Origin: Bacteroidales bacterium UBA3810
GTDB lineage: Bacteria; Bacteroidota; Bacteroidia; Bacteroidales; Paludibacteraceae
Length of the DNA: 56,229 bases
Assembly (NCBI GenBank): GCA_002368645.1
Contig: DFEE01000023.1
Location: 30,082-86,310 of the forward strand
Direction: 5' to 3'
Position numbers and translations under genes: made by a program. The notes beneath the pieces are model-generated. The model had not been told where the DNA came from. It ran no database searches and saw nothing but the letters and a program-made list of their open reading frames with translations. Below, piece after piece: positions 40,453-49,615 of this stretch. Numbering within the stretch: the stretch's first letter is position 1; each line of letters starts with the position of its first letter.

Positions 40453-41093
40453 AAATAGCATTGATTGGTTACGGTAAAATGGGGCACATGATTGAGCAAA
40501 TGGCTCTTTCACGTGGGCATGATATTGTCGCGCGAATTGACCTCGACCGCAACGAGTGGGACAAACTCAAAGAGGCAGATGTCGCGATTGAGTTTACGAC
40601 ACCGATGACGGCGAAAGATAATATCTTACGCGCCTGGGAATACCATTTGCCCGTCGTCTCCGGCACAACCGGATGGGGAGTTGAACCGCTCAAAACCGGA
40701 TTGGGCGATAATGCACTTATCTGGTCTTCGAATTACTCTATTGGAGTGAATATCCTTTTCGCGCTCAATAAACAGCTGACGGCACTTATTAAGCCCTATC
40801 CCCAATATACGCCTTCAATTACCGAGACTCACCATATTCATAAACTCGACAAACCCTCTGGAACTGCCAAAACACTGGCGCAACAAATAGGTGATAATGT
40901 GCCGATTGAGTCTATCCGCGAAGGCGAAATACCCGGTATCCATACCGTCACATGGGATAGTGATGTTGATACCATCTCACTTACCCATAGTGCCAAATCG
41001 CGAGCGGGATTTGCGCTCGGAGCTGTCCTCGCTGCCGAGTGGATTATCGGGCGTAAAGGATATCATGATTTTAGTGAAGTAATTGGTTTATAA
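40449..41093 (+). CDS. dapB: 4-hydroxy-tetrahydrodipicolinate reductase
   Basis: NAD(P)H enzyme of lysine/meso-diaminopimelate synthesis. Motifs: N-terminal Rossmann GYGKMGHMIE, IEFTTPMTAKDN, VVSGTTGWG, SSNYSIGVNILFALNK, ETHHIHKLDKPSGTAKTLA (catalytic His pair and Lys) and SRAGFALGAVLAAEWI. 214 residues, shorter than the 240-270 of Proteobacteria but usual for this phylum. It overlaps the transporter by 4 bp and precedes lepB by 6 bp, so it is in the middle of an operon. Confidence 0.95.
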   Translation: MKIALIGYGKMGHMIEQMALSRGHDIVARIDLDRNEWDKLKEADVAIEFTTPMTAKDNILRAWEYHLPVVSGTTGWGVEPLKTGLGDNALIWSSNYSIGVNILFALNKQLTALIKPYPQYTPSITETHHIHKLDKPSGTAKTLAQQIGDNVPIESIREGEIPGIHTVTWDSDVDTISLTHSAKSRAGFALGAVLAAEWIIGRKGYHDFSEVIGL

Positions 41094-41099
41094 TCGAAT

Positions 41100-42440
41100 A
41101 TGAATTGGAAAGAAAGAATGTCGCATGTCCCCTCTTCGGGATGGATTAAAGCCGCAATCTGGAGCATTGTATACATCGCTTTTGTGCTTTGGGTCGCTTG
41201 GAATGATTGGTTGTCCCTCTTATGGCTCTTCGTTCTGCCATTTATTGTGGATTTGTTTACCACCAAGTTTATCCCGTGGTCATGGTGGCGCAAATACAAA
41301 GACGAGAAGCCCGGACTATATACCCTTTGTAGTTGGATTGACGCAATATTCTTTGCTTTAGTGGCGGTGTATTTCATCAATCTATACCTCTTCCAGAACT
41401 ACCAAATTCCATCTTCCTCTTTGGAAAAAAGTCTTAGGGTAGGGGATTTTCTCTTTGTCTCTAAAATGGCGTATGGAGCGCGCGTGCCCAACACACCACT
41501 CTCTATGCCACTTGTACAGCATACTTTCCCGCAATGGCTTGGTGGAGGCAAATCGTATATCGAACATCCTCATTGGGACTATAAACGACTCGCCGGATGG
41601 GATAAACCCGAAAAAGGAGATATCGTTGTCTTCAATTTCCCTGCCGGGGATACGGTCTGCTTGAAAATGCAGAATCCCGACTATTATACCCTCTGCCACT
41701 ATTATGGCGAAAATGTTGTGCGTCACCGTAAAGATGTCTTTGGTGATATAGTTTCCCGCCCCGTTGATAGACGTGAGAATTATGTCAAACGATGTGTCGC
41801 AACACCTGGAGATACGTTGCAGATTATAGATAATGTTGTCTATGTCAATGGGCTACCGGAACAACACCGCGAAGGAATGCAACTCAACTATTTCGTCCAA
41901 ACAGACGGACATGTCTTGACCCGTAAGTACCTTGACGAGATTGGTATCTCACACGATGACCAAAAGCACATGCAGGGCACTAACGCTTACCATTTCCCCT
42001 TGACCGAAGAGATGAAAGCTAAGTTGGAGAAAAACCCGCATATCATCAATATCACAGTGGAATCCGACTCGCTTGGAGGAGACGTTTATCCACTTGGACA
42101 CACCACTTGGACAAGGGATAATTATGGACCGATTTATATCCCCAAAAAAGGTGAAACCATCCTCATTACCGAGGAAAACTATCACCTTTACAGGCGTATA
42201 GCACAAGCATATGAGTTTAAGCCAATGACGATTGGCGAGCCTTATACATTTGACATGGATTATTATTGGATGATGGGTGATAACCGCCATAACTCCGCCG
42301 ACTCCCGTTACTGGGGATTTGTACCCGAGGACCATATCGTCGGCAGACCGGTCTTCATCTGGCTCAGTATTGAAAAGGATAAACCGTGGTTCCGTGGGCA
42401 TATTCGTTGGAATAGACTTTGTCGCCCAGCCACCCGATAA
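41100..42440 (+). CDS. lepB: Signal peptidase I
   Basis: Removes signal peptides at the periplasmic face of the inner membrane using a Ser/Lys dyad. Two N-terminal hydrophobic segments (about 18-52) and one at about 80-98 anchor it. The serine box reads IPSSSLEKSLRVGDFLFVSK (nucleophile probably Ser107, with Leu where Met is usual), the lysine box NYVKRCVATPGDTLQI, and the last box MMGDNRHNSADSRYWGFVPE. At 446 residues it carries the large insertion common in Bacteroidetes LepB (about 240-370). Follows dapB by 6 bp. Confidence 0.94.
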   Translation: MNWKERMSHVPSSGWIKAAIWSIVYIAFVLWVAWNDWLSLLWLFVLPFIVDLFTTKFIPWSWWRKYKDEKPGLYTLCSWIDAIFFALVAVYFINLYLFQNYQIPSSSLEKSLRVGDFLFVSKMAYGARVPNTPLSMPLVQHTFPQWLGGGKSYIEHPHWDYKRLAGWDKPEKGDIVVFNFPAGDTVCLKMQNPDYYTLCHYYGENVVRHRKDVFGDIVSRPVDRRENYVKRCVATPGDTLQIIDNVVYVNGLPEQHREGMQLNYFVQTDGHVLTRKYLDEIGISHDDQKHMQGTNAYHFPLTEEMKAKLEKNPHIINITVESDSLGGDVYPLGHTTWTRDNYGPIYIPKKGETILITEENYHLYRRIAQAYEFKPMTIGEPYTFDMDYYWMMGDNRHNSADSRYWGFVPEDHIVGRPVFIWLSIEKDKPWFRGHIRWNRLCRPATR

Positions 42441-42505
42441 CCACGAACTCTCCCGCCACACGATAACACAACTCAATTTAATTTTATAAAATAACTGAAT
42501 CCCAT

Positions 42506-42548
42506 AACTCGACTGTTCCCAAACTCAACTATTCCAAAACTCAACTCG
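42506..42548. repeat. 16-bp degenerate tandem repeats before the WbqC-like gene
   Basis: Three units starting AACTC at 42506, 42522 and 42538, e.g. AACTCAACTATTCCAA, run into the start codon of the next gene at 42549. Further degenerate AACTC/AACTG copies precede them in the lepB-wbqC gap. Confidence 0.6.
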
Positions 42549-43151
42549 ATGTCGCTACTCAATCCGATAATATTGCCTACCTCCTATTGGCCCCCTGTTG
42601 GCTATATTGACGCGCTCTTGCACAATGCTGATTCCAACGGGACCACAACGGGACCACTACGGGACCACTACGTAACCGACGGCATACATCGTGCTGAGAT
42701 CGAGATAATGGAGTCTTTCGAAAAACAAACCTTCCGTAATCGGTGCCGCATACAGGACTTGCAGGGACGGGAAATAGTCTTAACGGTGCCGGTACGTAAA
42801 GTGGAACATAAACAACTGACGCGAGATATCGAAATTGCCTATGTCGAGCCGTGGCAGGCAAAACATTGCCAGGCTTTGCGCTCAGCCTATGAGCACACAC
42901 CGTACTTCGATTACTTTTGGGACTTGATAGAACCGCTCTATCACAGGCAGTGGAAGTACCTTGTTGAACTCAATGATATGACCTTACAATTGGCGTTGGC
43001 GATTAACTTACGCACCATCACTCCCGATGGGCGGATGCAAAAACTACCGTTGCCTCATACAACCGATTGGCAAGGCGAGACATGGACGGATGCACATCCG
43101 TACCAACAACAGATGAGTATATTAGATAGATTATTTAGAAATGGATATTGA
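42549..43151 (+). CDS. WbqC family protein with repeat-derived insertion
   Basis: WbqC-like proteins have been linked to surface glycan or secondary-metabolite assembly as acetyl- or aminoacyl-type transferases; activity is not settled. Family features: start LPTSYWPPVGYIDALL, FRNRCRIQDLQGREIVLTVP, IAYVEPWQAKHCQALRSAYE and the Tyr-rich TPYFDYFWDLIEPLYHRQWK. Residues about 30-42 (NGTTTGPLRDHY) are encoded by three 11-bp tandem units at 42639-42671 and replace an otherwise compact loop, apparently in frame. 200 residues. The 3' end overlaps ilvE by 11 bp. Confidence 0.82.
   Translation: MSLLNPIILPTSYWPPVGYIDALLHNADSNGTTTGPLRDHYVTDGIHRAEIEIMESFEKQTFRNRCRIQDLQGREIVLTVPVRKVEHKQLTRDIEIAYVEPWQAKHCQALRSAYEHTPYFDYFWDLIEPLYHRQWKYLVELNDMTLQLALAINLRTITPDGRMQKLPLPHTTDWQGETWTDAHPYQQQMSILDRLFRNGY
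42639..42671 (+). repeat. Three 11-bp units inside the WbqC-like gene
   Basis: GGGACCACAAC, GGGACCACTAC, GGGACCACTAC: the same unit type as in the 13411-13509 array. Three units equal 33 bp, so the reading frame is kept. Confidence 0.9.
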
Positions 43152-44169
43152 TTGGAGTACATTAGGTTTTCATTACACAGAGACAGATTATATTGTACGT
43201 GCCTCGTTTCATGGTCATTGGATTAACGGTGAATTAGTGGGGGAGTGGTCCGCGCCGTATGCCACGCGCAATAAGATGATTCCCGTGCATGCTGCGGCTA
43301 CCGGTTTGCAGTATGGGCAACAAGTCTTTGAAGGGCTCAAAGTCTTTCGAGGTGTGGATGGTAAGGTGCGTGTCTTTCGTTGGAAGGACAATGCCTTACG
43401 TATGCAGGCTTCTGCTGTCGGACTCAAAATGGCGCCCGTCCCTGTTGAACTCTTTGAACAGGCTATGAGGCTTGTTATCGCTAAAAATAAACGCTTCATC
43501 CCGCCCTATGAAACTGGAGCCACGCTCTACTTAAGACCTATCCTCTTTGGCTCAATGCACCGTATTGCAGTCGGACCGGGACATGATTTTGAATTTGTGA
43601 TTGTGGCTTCGCCTATTGGACCGTATTACCCCGGTAAGTTCCATTGCACGAGTTTTATTGTCAACCGCCGTGTTGATAGGTCAGCCCTCTTCGGTACAGG
43701 GGCTTTCAAAGCCGGTGGTAATTACGGCTCTTCTTTTAGAGCTACGGAAGTTGCGCACTTAGCGGGATATGACTGTCTCTTCTTAGATAGTAAGTTCCAC
43801 CGTTATATAGACGAGTGTTCCGCCGCTAATTTCATTGGCATCAAAGGTAATGAGTACTTGACACCGCGGTCTACAGCTATCTTACCCTCTATAACCAATA
43901 AGTCGCTTATGATGTTAGCGAAAAAAGAAGGCCTAAAAGTTACCCGCCGTAAGATACGTTTGGAGGAACTGGCCGATATGCAGGAGGCGGCTGCTTGTGG
44001 AACGGCATGCGTTATCAGTCCAATTGATAAGGTCTATGACCCCGATCATGAGATAACCTATAACTTTGGTGCCGAACCCGGACCTATCCTCACGAAGCTC
44101 TATCACGACCTGCAAGACATCCAATACGGCAGAGTCCGAGACACCCACCACTGGTGTACTATTATATAA
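43141..44169 (+). CDS. ilvE: Branched-chain amino acid aminotransferase
   Basis: Class IV PLP transaminase for leucine, isoleucine and valine. Motifs: ATGLQYGQQVFEGLKVFR, RWKDNALRMQASAVGLKM, GATLYLRPILFGSMHRIAVG, GTGAFKAGGNYGSSFRATEV (PLP lysine near residue 193) and DECSAANFIGIKG. 342 residues, family length. It follows the WbqC-like gene with an 11-bp overlap. A D-amino acid or aminodeoxychorismate lyase assignment is less likely because of length and motif spacing. Confidence 0.94.
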   Translation: MDIDWSTLGFHYTETDYIVRASFHGHWINGELVGEWSAPYATRNKMIPVHAAATGLQYGQQVFEGLKVFRGVDGKVRVFRWKDNALRMQASAVGLKMAPVPVELFEQAMRLVIAKNKRFIPPYETGATLYLRPILFGSMHRIAVGPGHDFEFVIVASPIGPYYPGKFHCTSFIVNRRVDRSALFGTGAFKAGGNYGSSFRATEVAHLAGYDCLFLDSKFHRYIDECSAANFIGIKGNEYLTPRSTAILPSITNKSLMMLAKKEGLKVTRRKIRLEELADMQEAAACGTACVISPIDKVYDPDHEITYNFGAEPGPILTKLYHDLQDIQYGRVRDTHHWCTII

Positions 44170-44221
44170 GACTTTGGTCTCCTGACAACTAAAAATAACA
44201 ACAATAAAAAACCAACGAATT

Positions 44222-45763
44222 ATGTTTAAAAATCAACCCAAAGGACTATTCGCTCTCGCGTTAGCCAACACAGGTGAGCGTTTTGGCTACTACACTATGT
44301 TAGCCGTCTTTGCGCTGTTCTTGCGCGCTAATTTCGGACTGTCTGCTTCGGCAGCCGGCGGTATTTATGCTACCTTTTTAGCCTTCGTTTATTTTCTGCC
44401 ATTGATTGGCGGTATAGTAGCCGATAAGATTGGTTACGGTAAATGCGTAACTATAGGAATTATCATTATGTTTTTGGGCTATGTACTATTAGCTATACCT
44501 ATGGGAGGTGTGGAGTATGGTAGTACGGCTGTGGCTATGGCTGGTATGATAGGTGCGTTAGTACTTATTAGTTTTGGAACTGGATTGTTCAAAGGTAACC
44601 TGCAAGTGATGGTTGGTAACCTTTATGACGACCCGCAGTATGCCGATCGTCGCGATGCCGCTTTCTCGCTGTTTTACATGGCGATTAACATTGGTGCCAT
44701 GTTTGCTCCGACGGCTGCTGTAAAAATCATGGCATGGGCGCAGACATCACTTGGAGTGAGCGTCAATGACAGTTACCATTTCGCTTTTGCAGTAGCATGT
44801 GCTTCTTTGATTCTCAGTATTGTTATTTACTATGCCTGCAGACCTTGGTTCAAACATGTGGAGAATACCGCTAAACAAGCTGCCGCGAGTGGACAAAAAG
44901 TAGAACAATTAACCCCGGAGCAGACTAAAAAGCGTATTGTTGCCCTCTGTCTGGTCTTCGCCGTAGTATTGTTCTTCTGGATGGCTTTCCATCAAAACGG
45001 ACTTACGCTGACATATTTTGCTAACGAGTTCGTGAATCCAATTGTGACAGGAGCACAGACCATGGCATTTGATATTATGAATTTGGTATTGGTAGCTGTT
45101 CTGGTATATGCTTTATTTGGCATCTTCGGAGAAGGTACCAAAAAGTCCAAGACTATTTGGGCTTGCGTCGGTGTCGCTGTGATTGGCGCATTGGTTTATA
45201 AGTATTTAAATCACCCGTCAGAACTCGGTATTTCTGCTCCTATCTTCCAACAATTCAACCCCTTCTATGTAGTAGCCCTTACCCCTGTTAGTATGGCTAT
45301 CTTCGGTGCTTTGGCGAAAAAAGGCAAAGAGCCTTCGGCTCCGCGCAAGATTGCTTATGGAATGTTGGTGGCTGCTGCTGCTTACGCTGTGATGGCTTTC
45401 TGTTCTATTGGCTTATTGACTCCCGCAGAGCAAGAGTTAGCGCGCGTAACCGGTGAGGGGACTTTTGTTGATGCCAATGTGCTTATTTTGACTTATCTCG
45501 TCCTCACTTTTGGAGAGTTGCTGCTTAGCCCGATGGGAATTTCATTTGTGAGCAAAGTGGCTCCCCCGCAATATAAAGGTATGATGATGGGAGGCTGGTT
45601 TGTCGCTACCGCGTTAGGAAACTTCCTTGTTTCAGTCGGAGGTTACCTTTGGGGTAGTCTGCCGCTCTGGCTTGTATGGAGCGTATTTATTGCAGTATGT
45701 CTCATTGCTGCCATCTTCATGTTCGCGATGATGGGGAAATTGGAAGAGGCGACGAAAAACTAA
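44222..45763 (+). CDS. POT family proton-dependent oligopeptide transporter
   Basis: MFS peptide transporter with 12-14 predicted helices over 513 residues. The family signature GERFGYYTMLAVFALFL appears near residue 19, although the first Glu of the usual ExxERF motif is absent (AxxGERF). Later GLFKGNLQVMVGNLY and FYMAINIGAMFAPTAAVKIM (the PTR2 signature region) are clear, and the central part is extended. Probable role: uptake of di- and tripeptides, consistent with the M20 peptidase elsewhere in the window. Starts 52 bp after ilvE. Confidence 0.9.
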   Translation: MFKNQPKGLFALALANTGERFGYYTMLAVFALFLRANFGLSASAAGGIYATFLAFVYFLPLIGGIVADKIGYGKCVTIGIIIMFLGYVLLAIPMGGVEYGSTAVAMAGMIGALVLISFGTGLFKGNLQVMVGNLYDDPQYADRRDAAFSLFYMAINIGAMFAPTAAVKIMAWAQTSLGVSVNDSYHFAFAVACASLILSIVIYYACRPWFKHVENTAKQAAASGQKVEQLTPEQTKKRIVALCLVFAVVLFFWMAFHQNGLTLTYFANEFVNPIVTGAQTMAFDIMNLVLVAVLVYALFGIFGEGTKKSKTIWACVGVAVIGALVYKYLNHPSELGISAPIFQQFNPFYVVALTPVSMAIFGALAKKGKEPSAPRKIAYGMLVAAAAYAVMAFCSIGLLTPAEQELARVTGEGTFVDANVLILTYLVLTFGELLLSPMGISFVSKVAPPQYKGMMMGGWFVATALGNFLVSVGGYLWGSLPLWLVWSVFIAVCLIAAIFMFAMMGKLEEATKN

Positions 45764-45782
45764 TGACTTATCATATCAACGT

Positions 45783-46406
45783 ATGAACGAACTAATTCAA
45801 TACTTTAACACTCTGGAGCAGCGTCTTGCTGCTCTGGAGAGTGATAATGCAGCGCTTAAGGAAAAGGTCGCTTCTTTCAAAACCAAAACAGCCGCTTTGG
45901 AGGAAGAGTTAGCCGCATTGCAAGATGCTTTATCAACCTTGAAACAAAACCCTGCACAAAACTCTAGCGATGATGAACCGGAAATAGAGGTGGAACTTAT
46001 CATGTCTGAGGATGAACCCGCAGAACCGGAAGTTCCTGCAACTTCCGAAGCACTTTCAGAGCCGATAAAAGAGGATCCTGAAGTGCCCCAAGAAACACCT
46101 GTTGAATCTCCCAAAGAGGATGAAACACCGGACCCGCAACCGCAGCGGCGTGGCATCACCAATACTGGCATTACGGCGGCACCGGTAGATGATATCAAGA
46201 AGGCAATCTCTTTAGGAGACCGCTTCCTCTTCCAGCGCGAGCTCTTTAATCAGAATGGGGAGTTGATGCAGAAAACCTTAGAGGACCTCAACCGTTGTAA
46301 TTCTTTGGACGAGGCGCATACGTATATCGACAAGCATTTCAAGTGGGACAAGGACTCTCCGACTTATTCCCTCTTTGAGACTATCCTCAATCGCCGGTTT
46401 AATTAA
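45783..46406 (+). CDS. Coiled-coil protein of unknown function
   Basis: 207 residues. The first 60 residues form a probable coiled coil (LEQRLAALESDNAALKEKVA), followed by an acidic Pro/Glu-rich linker (about 60-135), and a conserved C-terminal domain (about 140-207: DIKKAISLGDRFLFQRELFN, LDEAHTYIDKHFKWDKDS). Its end resembles a helical domain seen in other Bacteroidales proteins of unknown role. No signal peptide. It precedes rsmI by 8 bp. Confidence 0.75.
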   Translation: MNELIQYFNTLEQRLAALESDNAALKEKVASFKTKTAALEEELAALQDALSTLKQNPAQNSSDDEPEIEVELIMSEDEPAEPEVPATSEALSEPIKEDPEVPQETPVESPKEDETPDPQPQRRGITNTGITAAPVDDIKKAISLGDRFLFQRELFNQNGELMQKTLEDLNRCNSLDEAHTYIDKHFKWDKDSPTYSLFETILNRRFN

Positions 46407-46414
46407 CGACTATT

Positions 46415-47080
46415 ATGTTATATGTTGTCCCTACACCGGTTGGCAATCTTGAGGATATAACCTTGCGGGCGTTAAAGGTCTTACAGTCTGTTGACTTGAT
46501 TCTTGCAGAAGATACCAGAACCTCATCAGTGTTGCTTAAACACTACGATATTCATACCCCCTTGCGCTCACACCATAAGTTCAATGAACATCAGACTGCT
46601 GAGGCAGAGGCAGAGGCTATCTTAGCAGGCAAGCAGGTTGCACTTATCTCTGATGCCGGCACTCCGGGGATTTCTGATCCGGGATTTATGTTGGTTAGGG
46701 CTTGTGTTGAGAAAGGGGTAGAGGTGCAGTGCCTGCCCGGAGCAACGGCTTTCGTACCGGCACTCGTTGATAGCGGATTACCGTGCGATAGGTTTTACTT
46801 TGAAGGCTTTTTACCACAAAAGAAAGGACGTCAGACTCGCTTGCAATTCCTTGCGCAGCAAGAGCACACGATAATCATATACGAATCTCCGTTTCGCTTG
46901 GTTAAAACCTTGCAGCAACTTGCGCTTTTCCTCGGAGAGGAACGCAGAGCCTCGGTTTCGCGCGAGATAAGTAAATTGCATGAGGATACCCAACGAGGTA
47001 CATTGGCTCAACTCGTTGCACACTTTACAGAGATACAACCTAAAGGGGAAATCGTGATTATTGTAGAAGGGCGCTCTTAA
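46415..47080 (+). CDS. rsmI: 16S rRNA (cytidine1402-2'-O)-methyltransferase RsmI
   Basis: Tetrapyrrole-methylase-fold enzyme that methylates the ribose of C1402 in 16S rRNA. Motifs: LYVVPTPVGNLEDITLRALK, ILAEDTRTSSVLLKHYDI, VALISDAGTPGISDPGF, LPGATAFVPALVDSGLP and RRASVSREISKLHEDTQRG. 221 residues, family length. Its 3' end overlaps the convergent outer membrane protein gene by 23 bp. Confidence 0.95.
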   Translation: MLYVVPTPVGNLEDITLRALKVLQSVDLILAEDTRTSSVLLKHYDIHTPLRSHHKFNEHQTAEAEAEAILAGKQVALISDAGTPGISDPGFMLVRACVEKGVEVQCLPGATAFVPALVDSGLPCDRFYFEGFLPQKKGRQTRLQFLAQQEHTIIIYESPFRLVKTLQQLALFLGEERRASVSREISKLHEDTQRGTLAQLVAHFTEIQPKGEIVIIVEGRS

Positions 47081-47882
47081 AAACTTTCTTCTTACTGGGC
47101 GCTACATACTGCCACTCATAGCTTATCCCTACCCGTATTTGGTGGTAGGGATAATCTTTTATACCATATTGGTATTGAATAAAGGGATTGAAATTCCGGA
47201 CATGTCCTGTTAGCCGTGCTGCAATAACCATTGGTCTATCCCCCGCTTGTTCCCAACCGGTATAGCCCGACCATGTGGCTGACATAGATAAGTATCGGCT
47301 ATTGACTTGTCCTTGCAGACCATAGTAGAGTGCATCGTTTTGGCGCGCAGTGGTCGTCTGCCAGCATAGAAAACCGATGGTGCCTGCTAGACGGAATTCT
47401 ACTTTATCTTGTACCCAAAAACTTTTACCGGCTGATAGGTCAAACCAATACCCTGGACCGTCAAAATGCCGTTTCTGAGCAAACTGGCCGCCAGAAGCAG
47501 TCTTAAGTGCCGCACGAAAAGCAACATCCGGCACATACTTACGCTCCTTAAATAGCCATATATCGGTGCTCACATACACATCTCCGGCACCGGAACCATT
47601 GTTTTCGCCGCGATACCACTCATAAATTGGCATCCATACGGATAAGTTGACCCTATCAGTGAAAAGGGGGATATTGAGTTTAAAGAATATATCTGCTGTT
47701 TGATCGCCTCTCTGTCCGAAATACCCGTCAGCGGCTATCTCGGCATGCAAAGAGCCGTTGGCACGACCATCTAACATCGCCGGTACCGGAAAAGCATTTG
47801 GTCCGAAGTATCCGGGACTGATGTAGGTCGGCGCAGCAGCCCATGCCTGTACACTCAATAATAATCCTATGAGACTAACCAA
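47058..47882 (-). CDS. Outer membrane beta-barrel-like protein, TTG start
   Basis: Not a named family. After a signal sequence (VSLIGLLLSVQAWAAA), about 250 residues show alternating hydrophobic and polar strands with many Tyr/Trp/Gly (e.g. DVYVSTDIWLFKERKYVPDV, YLSMSATWSGYTGWEQAGDR), typical of a porin-like barrel. The best-fitting start is TTG 47882, overlapping the dnaJ stop by 8 bp; an ATG at 47969 would overlap dnaJ by 95 bp and put the signal far from the N-terminus. It is coupled to dnaJ-grpE and convergent with rsmI. The role is unknown; the position might tie it to protein-folding stress. Confidence 0.68.
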   Translation of the reverse strand: MVSLIGLLLSVQAWAAAPTYISPGYFGPNAFPVPAMLDGRANGSLHAEIAADGYFGQRGDQTADIFFKLNIPLFTDRVNLSVWMPIYEWYRGENNGSGAGDVYVSTDIWLFKERKYVPDVAFRAALKTASGGQFAQKRHFDGPGYWFDLSAGKSFWVQDKVEFRLAGTIGFLCWQTTTARQNDALYYGLQGQVNSRYLSMSATWSGYTGWEQAGDRPMVIAARLTGHVRNFNPFIQYQYGIKDYPYHQIRVGISYEWQYVAPSKKKVFKSALLQ

Positions 47883-49041
47883 AAAGGTTCTGGAAGAAGG
47901 ACTTCTTCTCTTTTCCTCCTGGCTCAATATTGGGGGAAGTTTGAAGTTGTTCAATAAGTTTCTTTTCATCCTTTGAGAGGTGCTCGGGTATATAGACTCC
48001 GACATTGATTAGCAAATCACCTGTGCCGTATTGACGGGCATATTGGTCGATGATAGGTAGTCCTTTGCCGCGCATACGGAGTATTTTGCCGGGTTGGGTA
48101 CCGGGAGTAATGGTTATCTTGACATCACCCGTGAGAGTTGGTATCTGCACTTGTCCTCCTAAAACGGCTGTTGGCATATCCAATAACAGATTATAGACAA
48201 GGTCATTGCCATGACGCTCAAGATCTTTATGTTCTTCCTCTTCGATAAGGACTAATAAATCACCATTTACACCACCATGAGGAGCCGCATTACCTTTGCC
48301 TTGAATTGGTATTTGCATTCCTCCCGTTACACCGGCAGGTATTTTGAAGGAGATGGTCTCCTCGCCGCTCACAACACCTTCACCGGAACAATAAGGACAT
48401 TTATTCTTGATGACCTTACCTTCTCCGTTACAGGTCGGGCAGGGACTCTGCGTTTGCATCATACCGAAAATGCCTCGTTGTTGCCGTATGACGCGCCCCG
48501 TACCATGACAAGTCGGACATGTCTCTCCGTCGGAACCGTCTGCGGAACCTTTGCCGTGGCAATGTTCACAAGGTACCAGTTTCTTGACCTTAATCTTCTT
48601 TTCTACACCCGTGTTGATTTCCTCAAGGGTCATATGTACTTTGACGCGTAAATCCGTCCCGCGGTTCACGCGTTGACGCCTATCACCGTAGCGGCTACCG
48701 CCACTGAACATGTCGCTGAAACCGCCCATTCCCCAACTCTCGAATAAATCACCGAATTGCGAGAAGATATCTTCCATGTTGGTGAAAGTTGCTCCGCCTT
48801 GACCTGCGGCACCGCCTACACCCGCAAATCCAAATTGGTCATAACGAGCCTTTTTATCGGGGTTTGACAATACCTCATAGGCTTCAGCCGCCTCTTTGAA
48901 TTTCTCTTCGGCTTCTTTATCACCGGGATTCTTGTCTGGGTGATATTGAATCGCTTTCTTGCGGTAAGCCTTTTTTATCTCTTCGGCTGTCGCATTCTTA
49001 TTGACGCCTAAGACTTCATAATAATCTCTTTTCTCTGCCAT
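47875..49041 (-). CDS. dnaJ: Molecular chaperone DnaJ
   Basis: Co-chaperone of DnaK. J domain at residues 1-70 (YYEVLGVNKNATAEEIKKAY, HPD in YHPDKNPGD), Gly/Phe-rich region (about 75-125), four zinc-binding CxxCxGxG repeats (CEHCHGKG, CPTCHGTG, CPTCNGEG, CPYCSGEG) and the C-terminal substrate-binding domains. 388 residues, type I. It follows grpE by 3 bp, giving the classic grpE-dnaJ pair without dnaK. Confidence 0.97.
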   Translation of the reverse strand: MAEKRDYYEVLGVNKNATAEEIKKAYRKKAIQYHPDKNPGDKEAEEKFKEAAEAYEVLSNPDKKARYDQFGFAGVGGAAGQGGATFTNMEDIFSQFGDLFESWGMGGFSDMFSGGSRYGDRRQRVNRGTDLRVKVHMTLEEINTGVEKKIKVKKLVPCEHCHGKGSADGSDGETCPTCHGTGRVIRQQRGIFGMMQTQSPCPTCNGEGKVIKNKCPYCSGEGVVSGEETISFKIPAGVTGGMQIPIQGKGNAAPHGGVNGDLLVLIEEEEHKDLERHGNDLVYNLLLDMPTAVLGGQVQIPTLTGDVKITITPGTQPGKILRMRGKGLPIIDQYARQYGTGDLLINVGVYIPEHLSKDEKKLIEQLQTSPNIEPGGKEKKSFFQNLFG

Positions 49042-49044
49042 AAC

Positions 49045-49551
49045 TTATTCTCCTACCACAACTTTCGCATAGCGAATTACTTTATCCCCTAACTTATAGC
49101 CTTTTTGGGTACATTCGATAACCATCCCTTTCTTATCCTCACCGGCATTAAAGGTGGTGATAGCCTCATGCTCATCGGTATTAAAGGCTTGACCCTCTGT
49201 CTCGATTACGGTGACTTTATTGGCTTTAAGGAAATTCATAAACTTATTGTAAATAATCTTCACGCCCTCATCTTGTGTAGCGTCTATGGCTCGTTCAAAA
49301 TCATCGATGATAGGAAGCATATCTTTGAATATCCTTTCTCCCGCATTTTCGATGAGGTCTAATTTCTCCTTGTTGGTTCTGCGGCGGAAGTTTTCAAATT
49401 CTGCCATTTGGCGGAGTTTAATGTCGTTCAGTTCCTCCACTTGCACCCGCAATTCCTCACTTTGGGCTTTGAGTTCCTCTACTTGGGATTGCAGCGCTTG
49501 ATTATCACTCTCTAATTTGGCAATCTTACTGCCTGTAACTGTTTTTTTCAT
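49045..49551 (-). CDS. grpE: Nucleotide exchange factor GrpE
   Basis: Exchange factor for DnaK. N-terminal coiled coil (LESDNQALQSQVEELKAQSE), then the family core RQMAEFENFRRRTNKEKLD, LPIIDDFERAI and HEAITTFNAGEDKKGMVIEC, with the C-terminal beta domain VIRYAKVVVGE. 168 residues, normal. A CIRCE element was not found upstream. Confidence 0.95.
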   Translation of the reverse strand: MKKTVTGSKIAKLESDNQALQSQVEELKAQSEELRVQVEELNDIKLRQMAEFENFRRRTNKEKLDLIENAGERIFKDMLPIIDDFERAIDATQDEGVKIIYNKFMNFLKANKVTVIETEGQAFNTDEHEAITTFNAGEDKKGMVIECTQKGYKLGDKVIRYAKVVVGE

Positions 49552-49615
49552 ATCAACTCTTTTATATCAAATACCATGCCATGTATGAGCGACTGCCAAA
49601 ATGACATGACGGACA

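Noticed and set aside
49562..49582. Sigma-54 promoter (TGGCATG-N4-TTGAT) upstream of grpE
   Set aside because: The -12 GC dinucleotide, the most important element, is GA here; one near match is insufficient.
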